DNA of 64,000 nt from Corylus avellana. Lineage: Eukaryota > Streptophyta > Magnoliopsida > Fagales > Betulaceae. The stretch is taken from the NCBI RefSeq assembly GCF_901000735.1, contig NC_081546.1, positions 10,506,152 through 10,570,151 on the forward strand. Reading direction: 5' to 3'. Shown one piece after another: positions 60,401 to 64,000 of this stretch (its first letter is position 1; every line of letters starts with the position of its first letter). The notes under the pieces were generated by a model that saw only the letters and a list, made by a program, of their open reading frames with translations, ran no database searches and had not been told where the DNA came from. A program made the position numbers and the translations under genes.

Positions 60401-62255
60401 TAAGATTCTTTGAAAATCCTACTATAGGAGGTATAGGATTCCTCGAAAATCAACCATATTAATCTCTTTAATTAGTTCTCATCACATTAATGAAGCACTT
60501 AACAAAATCTTGCATATTTTTTCTAAGGGAAGCTAGAGCTGGAGTTATGTTGCGGATAAGGGATTCCATATTTTTAATGTAGAAGTATACATTTGATGAT
60601 TAAGGTTTAATCTGAATTTATTTATAGATATCTTACCAATACTTGACAGATGTTTAGTGATTAGTACTTAGGATGATGCACCATGCCTATTTTGAGTTTG
60701 ACATATGACAAATTCATCGGCACATAAAAATAACAATGCAATTAAAATGACCCCCCTAAAAATGCCATTTTAATATTAGTCCTTTAAAACCTTTGTTTAC
60801 ACTCTAGCTATATATACATTGTATTAAGCTATATATATATATATATATTGTATGTTGTATTGTCAGATTATATATATGCATTATAAATAAGCCTTACCAC
60901 CATATACAATTTGAATCACTTAGAAGTAGCAAAGCCTTTTTCATACATACTTTAGTTTTCTCTTTCTATATATGTTCAGATGTTCCCCATTACCAATGTG
61001 AAAATATGCAGTGTTCGTCCATGGTAAGCATGAAGGCTAGCTATAGGCATTTTTTGTTTTTTATTTTTTAAAAATATATGAAATAAGAAATAGAAAGAAG
61101 CTCCTCAAGGGCCAGTAAGAAAAAATGAGTCATAAATAGAATTCAATAGATAATGTGGATGGTATTTGTGTATGATGATTACTCAAATGTAAGACTTTTA
61201 TTCATCCGCTTGAGATTATGAAAATGAGTTGGTTGAACTTGCAAATTCACTCATTGAAATTGAATAAGTAACGAAATCTAGTGCAGTGCTATCAATTTCA
61301 AGAGAGAATCTAACACTAATGAATTGCTATAACTGTAAGAATTTAATATATTAAATGCTAATTAACAATATAATTAGTAGCAAAAATAATTTAATATATA
61401 TATATATATATATATGTACCTCCGGCCATCGCTTTGCTCAAGCAGCTTGACAAACAACTTTACAGCAACCAAACTAAAAAACTAAACAATTTATTGAGAA
61501 GTTCTTCTGACCTATGCCTACTAGTGAGTGCCAATTGATGGAATACACAGGTCTTATTTATAGGTAAGTCAGGGACCCTCAATAATAGTTGTTACCTTAA
61601 TTATTCCTCCCATTAAGGAATAAAAATTAAATAAATACAGCTAATTGATTCCATAAAATAAAATCTGTAATGAAATCAAATACTTGTTCCACAAGAATTA
61701 AATCAGCAATTTAATTCAGAATATTTGATTTCACACAATAAGCTTTAATTGGAATAAATTACTAAATACCTTAATACAATAATATTATATGTGACATAAG
61801 GGACATACTTTAATGGAATTTCTTACAATAACCACAAAGCGTTTTAATCCCTTAAGAAGAAAATATTGGAGGAAATGAATGAAAAAACGAAAATAAAAGC
61901 TGTCCTTTGCTACGTATAATCACCTTATAATTAACTGCTATGAGGAAATGATAAATAAAACACAGAGAGAGAGAGAGAGAGAACCTGCGGCAGCTGCTTG
62001 AACAACATCGCTTTTGGAGTCCCTGGCGTTAAGCCTCAGCCTTGTCTTGTAATAAGCATGAGAAGCATAGAAGTCAGAAAGAGCCATATTTATGCAACTC
62101 CACCCCATCTTCCCATTCCATGTATCCATGTCAAGAACCACACCCACATCAACTGGGACTGTCGTGTTTTGTGCCTTGCCCAAAAACATCCTTTCAGAAA
62201 CAATAATGAAGAAGAAGAAAAGAGAAAAACCAAATCTGGTACTATTCATCTTCAT
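42299..62255 (-). CDS. GLR: Glutamate receptor-like channel, clade 2 (GLR2.7/2.8-like), five exons, intact
   Basis: Five exons (62255-61985, 55322-53986, 53900-53588, 43749-43343, 42919-42299) join in phases 1, 0, 1, 0 into 983 codons with no internal stop. All introns are GT-AG. The predicted 982-aa protein is close to the usual 900-950 aa of plant GLRs. Order: hydrophobic signal peptide (about 1-28), periplasmic-binding-like amino-terminal domain (about 32-440), S1 (from about 461), M1 (about 590-609), pore loop with STMVFAHRE (about 634-642), M3 with QSYTASLTSLLT (about 665-676), S2, M4 (about 832-856) and a cytosolic tail of about 125 aa. From the family, it should be a ligand-gated cation channel of the plasma or endomembrane, with amino acids as likely ligands. 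The ATG was chosen because the same start and exon length occur in the paralog at 24068. Introns 1 and 3 are full of transposons, yet the coding frame is clean, so it is probably expressed. Confidence 0.93.
43343..43749 (-). CDS. GLR: Intact GLR, exon 4
   Basis: 407 nt, residues 641-776. M3 (FVVIVWVFVVLILTQSYTA) and the first half of S2 (VGYQRGSFFFG, ECDELLSKGS, FLGEYCSKYTMV). The acceptor is TTTACAG/GGGAG, which completes the Arg codon split from exon 3; the donor is GGCTTT/GTAAGC. It lies 9.8 kb from exon 3 because intron 3 holds nested copia elements. Confidence 0.9.
43750..44529 (-). other. Intron 3 of intact GLR, native part
   Basis: No recognisable element between the exon 4 acceptor and the first copia LTR. 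Confidence 0.45.
45895..46310 (+). pseudogene. Copia gag (UBN2-type)
   Basis: FEYWKMQIEDYLYGRKLHLP, LDRWVLRVVRLALSRSVPHNVV, KEKTTAGLMTTFSSIYKKPFA, HMMKKLFNLKMAEGIPVAQHMDEFNTITNQL. This is classic Tnt1/copia gag. One early stop and a frameshift near the end. Confidence 0.88.
46448..48347 (-). mobile_element. Innermost Ty1/copia, reversed, internally deleted
   Basis: 3' LTR 46448-46748 (301 bp), with the minus-strand purine run AAAGTGGAGATTG just upstream of its start. A short 5' LTR piece occupies about 48240-48347, starting TATTGGAACTAG. Flanks GAAAT (46443-46447) and GAAAA (48348-48352) form a TSD with one mismatch. gag, protease and integrase are deleted. Confidence 0.8.
46847..48240 (-). 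pseudogene. Copia RT and RNase H remnant
   Basis: LEQIDVKTAFLLGDLEEQIYM, CKLKKSLYGLKQSPR, catalytic LLLYVDDMLTASKS, FDMKDLGATKKILGMEI, DDRRSTTGYVFTLTGG, then RNase H end (HTSENAADMLTKPV). Several in-frame stops. Confidence 0.88.
48348..48860 (+). pseudogene. Copia zinc knuckle and protease remnant
   Basis: QGRSQFRKRINKSRFG, NCVKTGHYKKNCRELRKE (CCHC knuckle, first Cys codon decayed), then protease text with a decayed D-S-G and VYLADGVTLDIVSMGDVHIRV. Continues the gag left of the reversed copia. Confidence 0.75.
48861..49836 (+). pseudogene. Copia integrase remnant
   Basis: LRLGHVSKKGMKVLLTKGKL, CKCCVLGKQKRVSF (zinc motif), GVAERMNKSLNECARS in shifted frames, YLINRGPFVPLSQRLLEEV, LRVFGCVSYVHIGSDAHSKLDAKS, FWDDQNRKIIRSRKMIFND. 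Broken by stops. Confidence 0.85.
50420..50865 (+). repeat. 3' LTR of inner copia, truncated
   Basis: Matches 45226 onward over about 445 bp (GGTGTCTTTCAACCCATCTA, TAGGAGTATGAAGACCTACG), then stops where the 5' copy continues with CCTGTTACTC. Confidence 0.82.
50870..52440 (+). pseudogene. Outer copia gag, knuckle and RT scraps
   Basis: Decayed gag near 50990-51110, a knuckle FNCGKKWHYPRDGQF near 51590, and RT text: ICMKDNHIWDIVPKSKNV, PISCQWVDKVKIC, YGLNYDETFSLVTKITT. Poly(A) near 51450-51477. Confidence 0.7.
52463..53211 (+). repeat. 3' LTR of outer copia
   Basis: 749 bp, TGTTGAACAATGG to TTCAACA, directly after the purine tract. Contains a poly(T) run at 53060-53086. Confidence 0.8.
53212..53587 (-). 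other. Intron 3 of intact GLR next to exon 3, uninterrupted
   Basis: From about 53394 it aligns with 3127-3239 plus 5169-5257 of the paralog, but lacks the LTR. This makes it the empty-site reference. Confidence 0.85.
53588..53900 (-). CDS. GLR: Intact GLR, exon 3
   Basis: 313 nt, residues 537-641. The end of S1 (NFDAVVGDTTI, FTLPYTESGV) is followed by M1 (CFFVFIGFVVWVLEHR) and the pore region ending AFSTMVFAHR. The acceptor is TTGACAG/AAC and the donor is CATC/GTAAGT. Confidence 0.92.
53986..55322 (-). CDS. GLR: Intact GLR, exon 2
   Basis: The largest exon (1,337 nt, residues 91-536) carries most of the amino-terminal domain and S1. The acceptor is TACAG/CTCTACACC and the donor is CTTGGG/GTGAGT. 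It keeps TGG (Trp) at about residue 256, where the paralog has TAG. S1 starts at KLRIGVP. Confidence 0.93.
55323..55956 (-). other. Intron 1 of intact GLR, 3' part
   Basis: AT-rich, no element recognised. Confidence 0.45.
55957..56773 (+). repeat. Candidate 5' LTR of a Tat/Retand-type gypsy
   Basis: TGTTGGAGCAATTAC to CTCAACA, with CTATAAAAGGAGGAG near 56540 as promoter. The end is firm because a primer site follows. The start is the best TG candidate only. Confidence 0.6.
56774..56795 (+). other. Primer-binding-like site
   Basis: TTGGCGCCGTCTATGGGAAC directly after the LTR, the wording seen at the 5' end of many plant Tat/Retand gypsy elements. Confidence 0.7.
56842..58093 (+). pseudogene. 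Gypsy gag remnant (Tat/Retand-like)
   Basis: LPNKFKLLHMDRNDGSHDP, DHLEAYRAHMALQASSDPI, CPAFLFTLKGVVKR, then after a shift AYLLTIKQESNESLTSYMAR, DRDPPRDLDELMARAKRFI-like text and NGEEIVKAF. Frameshifts near 57470 and 57862. It stops where a solo LTR begins. Confidence 0.82.
58094..59350 (+). mobile_element. Solo LTR Y2 (TGATAAGCGCCG family)
   Basis: 1,257 bp. Start TGATAAGCGCCGAATGTTGC, end CCACATTA (decayed from GCATCA). Flanks are ACCAA and GCCAA. CCTATAAATAGGGC near 58399 is a promoter. Same family as Y1 at 12459. Confidence 0.8.
59425..59510. repeat. CATA/CATG tetranucleotide microsatellite
   Basis: Runs of CATACATGCATACATACATG-type repeats. The frame across it (HTYMHTCIHT...) is a repeat artefact. 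Confidence 0.9.
59665..59990 (+). pseudogene. LINE RT scrap with internal deletion
   Basis: AWEVLCAPKKKGGLGLKIIKEWNNEAIMKH is followed, after a jump, by GRDHMFFQCGF, the zinc-finger end. The region between these in the LINE at 39239 (about 640 bp) is missing. Confidence 0.72.
59991..61380. other. Intron 1 of intact GLR, no gene
   Basis: AT-rich, with (TA)n at 60830-60848. The stretch 60040-60400 has an LTR-like feel (AAATACTGCATT then ATGAATAGAAGAAATCAATC) but no borders were found. Confidence 0.4.
61414..61565 (-). promoter_or_regulatory. Orphan promoter and tiny first exon inside intron 1
   Basis: Minus strand: CCTATAAATAAG (61554-61564), then about 125 bp later AGCGATGGCCGGAG/GTACAT, an ATG with three codons (M-A-G) and a good splice donor at 61420/61419. 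It could be a transduplicated gene start, an LTR remnant or chance. It is on the GLR strand. Confidence 0.35.
61985..62255 (-). CDS. GLR: Intact GLR, exon 1
   Basis: Encodes residues 1-90 plus one base: signal peptide and the first strand and helix of the amino-terminal domain (motifs VGVVLDMDTWNGKMG and DSKSDVVQAAAA). The donor is CAG/GTTCTC. The exon is 271 nt, identical in length to exon 1 of the paralog. Confidence 0.92.
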
Positions 62256-62298
62256 GATTATGTTTGAATATCCTGGAAGTCAGAAGAGAACTCGATCG

Positions 62299-62306
62299 TA
62301 TTTATA
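62299..62306 (-). promoter_or_regulatory. Candidate TATA box of the intact GLR
   Basis: TATAAATA on the minus strand, about 44-51 bp upstream of the ATG, followed on its far side by a (TA)n run. The paralog has its TATA in the same relative place. The implied 5' leader is very short. Confidence 0.5.
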
Positions 62307-62309
62307 AAA

Positions 62310-63314
62310 TATATATATATATATGGTGCGATAGTAGTAAGCGAATAAGATGGACGAAACCAGCTTCTAGAAATTAATAGAATGCTAAAATGACAGTGGT
62401 TGTAGAGAAACTCTATGCGATTACCAAAAATAACAAGTTGCAAGAATACAAGAAATAATCAAGCTAAGTGGCGTGAGAAGATTCAAATCATATAATTTCA
62501 GTTGAAGTCAAGGCAATAATGTTACGGTGGGAGCCATCATTCATGACCAAATTAAGTGCATTCATATTTGTTTATGAGACTTCACCTACAATACACACCG
62601 ACTAACCGACATGAATGAGGAGATTGATACAAGTGAAGCCTGTAGTAAAGTTGAATTAAATTTTTTCAAGGAATTCATGAGAAAGCTTAGATTTGACAAC
62701 AGATAGAGATATATTAATGTTGGAGCCTGGAGGTTGCTACATCGTATAGATTATTTGGTTCCAAGAATTATAACTATTTGAAAGGTACCATTTATTATAT
62801 TTCTATCGACCCAAGGTTTTGAGTTTTGACTCCTATAAATCAATGTGAGGAATTATCATCTAGTTATAATAAAGAATCACATGCAATTCATCAGTTCTTA
62901 CATGTTACAAGTACACTTATTAAGATTCTAGACTTTAACAATTCTCCATTACTACACCTTACAAAATTTTCTACTTCAAGTGATTTATTTTTAAATTTAT
63001 CATTAGATCAAAATTTAATAGTGATTTATCACAAATTTAATAATAATAATATATATATAGAAAAAGACATCTAGTATATTACTCGTTTTGATAAGGTAGG
63101 AATAATTAAATATTTAAATACATGCACAACCCAAGAGGAAGAGATTCTACTTAGTCAACAAAGCCCAATATTTAATAAATATATCAAGGCAAATTAGTCT
63201 ACTGCATCAGTCATTTGATTCTAGAGGTTAGAGAAGGTGCATGTGTAAGTGTTACATATGCATGCATGTTCCATTACGATGGCATGGAACCATGCATACA
63301 TCGACCATTATTCT
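62310..63314. other. Upstream region of the intact GLR, no gene
   Basis: Contains a short single copy of the paralog's promoter repeat (AGTAAGCGAATAAGATGGACG at about 62336). Otherwise AT-rich. Confidence 0.5.
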
Positions 63315-63993
63315 AAGGGTTAAATATTAAATTAGTTTTTGGGGTTTCTCCACTTTATTTTTTTTCTCTAGAGTTTCATTTTTATTACAGGAGGTTCATG
63401 GGGTTTTGATAATAAACCAAGTTAATCCTTCATCAGTTCACTTAACAGAAAGCCACGTAGACCAATCAAATGTTGACACGTGGCACTACTTAAATATATA
63501 TTTTTTTTAAAATTAAAAAAAAATGTATTTTCTAAAAAAAAAAAAAAAATTGGGGTGGCCTGTCCATTTGGCCACCCCCATTCAGTCGAATGGGTGGTCG
63601 CAGCCACCCCAAGCACTCACCTGGTGGTTTCTGCCTACCCCTAGGCTCCAAGCAGTGGTCGAGCCACCCCCAATGGGTACTGGAGGTGGTTTCGGCCACT
63701 CCCATGGCCAAAGGGGGTGGCTCGAATGGTCAAGAGCCACCCCTAATTTTTTTTTTTTTTTTTTAAGAAAATACATTTGTTTTTTTAATTTTAAAAAATA
63801 TATATATATTAAGTAGGTGCCACGTGTCAACATTTGATTAGTCCACGTAACTTTCCGTTAAGTCAACTAACGGTCAACTGACGAAAGACTAACTTGATCT
63901 ATTATCAAAACCACAAAAACTTCTTATAGTAAAAATGAAACCATAGAAAAAAAATAATAATAATAATAAAACTCTCATAAATATTTAACCCTT
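63315..63993. mobile_element. Foldback / long-TIR DNA element
   Basis: Arms of about 220 bp: the left begins AAGGGTTAAATAT, the right ends ATATTTAACCCTT. Both carry GTTGACACGTGGCAC and ATCAAATGTTGACACGTGGC in inverse order. The middle (about 63550-63750) is G/C-rich with repeated GGTGGCC / GGCCACC. No transposase; non-autonomous, perhaps Mutator-like. TSD not found. Confidence 0.8.
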
Positions 63994-64000
63994 GCTCTAA

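Noticed and set aside
63422..63833. Proline/tryptophan-rich frames on both strands
   Set aside because: They cross the inverted-repeat foldback element; symmetry explains frames on both strands.

Overview
This is a plant nuclear window, probably from a woody rosid dicot. It holds a tandem pair of clade-2 glutamate receptor-like (GLR) genes on the minus strand, buried in nested retrotransposons. The plant assignment rests on the five-exon GLR genes, AT-rich introns with canonical splice sites, Ty3/gypsy, Ty1/copia, LINE, SINE, TRIM and CACTA sequences, and no bacterial-style operons. I cannot name the species. I found no rRNA genes, genuine tRNA genes or CRISPR arrays.

Right half (about 42.3-62.3 kb): one apparently intact GLR gene with five exons, 62255-61985, 55322-53986, 53900-53588, 43749-43343 and 42919-42299. 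They splice in phase to 2,949 nt, or 982 codons plus stop. Intron 1 (6.7 kb) contains the 5' part of a gypsy element, a solo LTR, a LINE scrap and an orphan promoter-like module. Intron 3 (9.8 kb) contains a copia element, with a second copia inside it and a third, reversed copia inside that. A LINE with a 15-bp target-site duplication (TSD) lies just past the stop codon.

Left part (1-24.6 kb): a paralogous GLR copy with exon 1 at 24068-23798, exon 2 at 7145-5818 and exon 3 at 5570-5258. Exon 2 has a Trp-to-TAG nonsense change that is visible by comparison with the intact copy. Exons 4-5 are not in the window. Its 16.6-kb intron 1 holds a LINE scrap and a composite gypsy stack with three solo LTRs inserted into it. 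Intron 3 holds a solo LTR, itself interrupted by a TRIM. A triplicated block of about 175-190 bp lies upstream of exon 1.

Middle (24.6-42.3 kb): mostly AT-rich spacer with two tRNA-derived SINEs, a 5'-truncated LINE, a copia 3' end, and a CACTA-like (En/Spm) region. That region has a decayed transposase-associated gene, a 62-bp minisatellite and GCGGCGAC hairpin subterminal repeats. The right end of the window is a foldback element with arms of about 220 bp.

The only functional gene I can support is the intact GLR. It encodes a predicted membrane ligand-gated channel with an amino-terminal LIVBP-like domain, an S1/S2 ligand-binding core, M1, pore, M3 and M4. The value of the rest is stratigraphic: the GLR duplication and repeated element copies supply empty sites, so several insertions can be dated relative to one another from this window alone.
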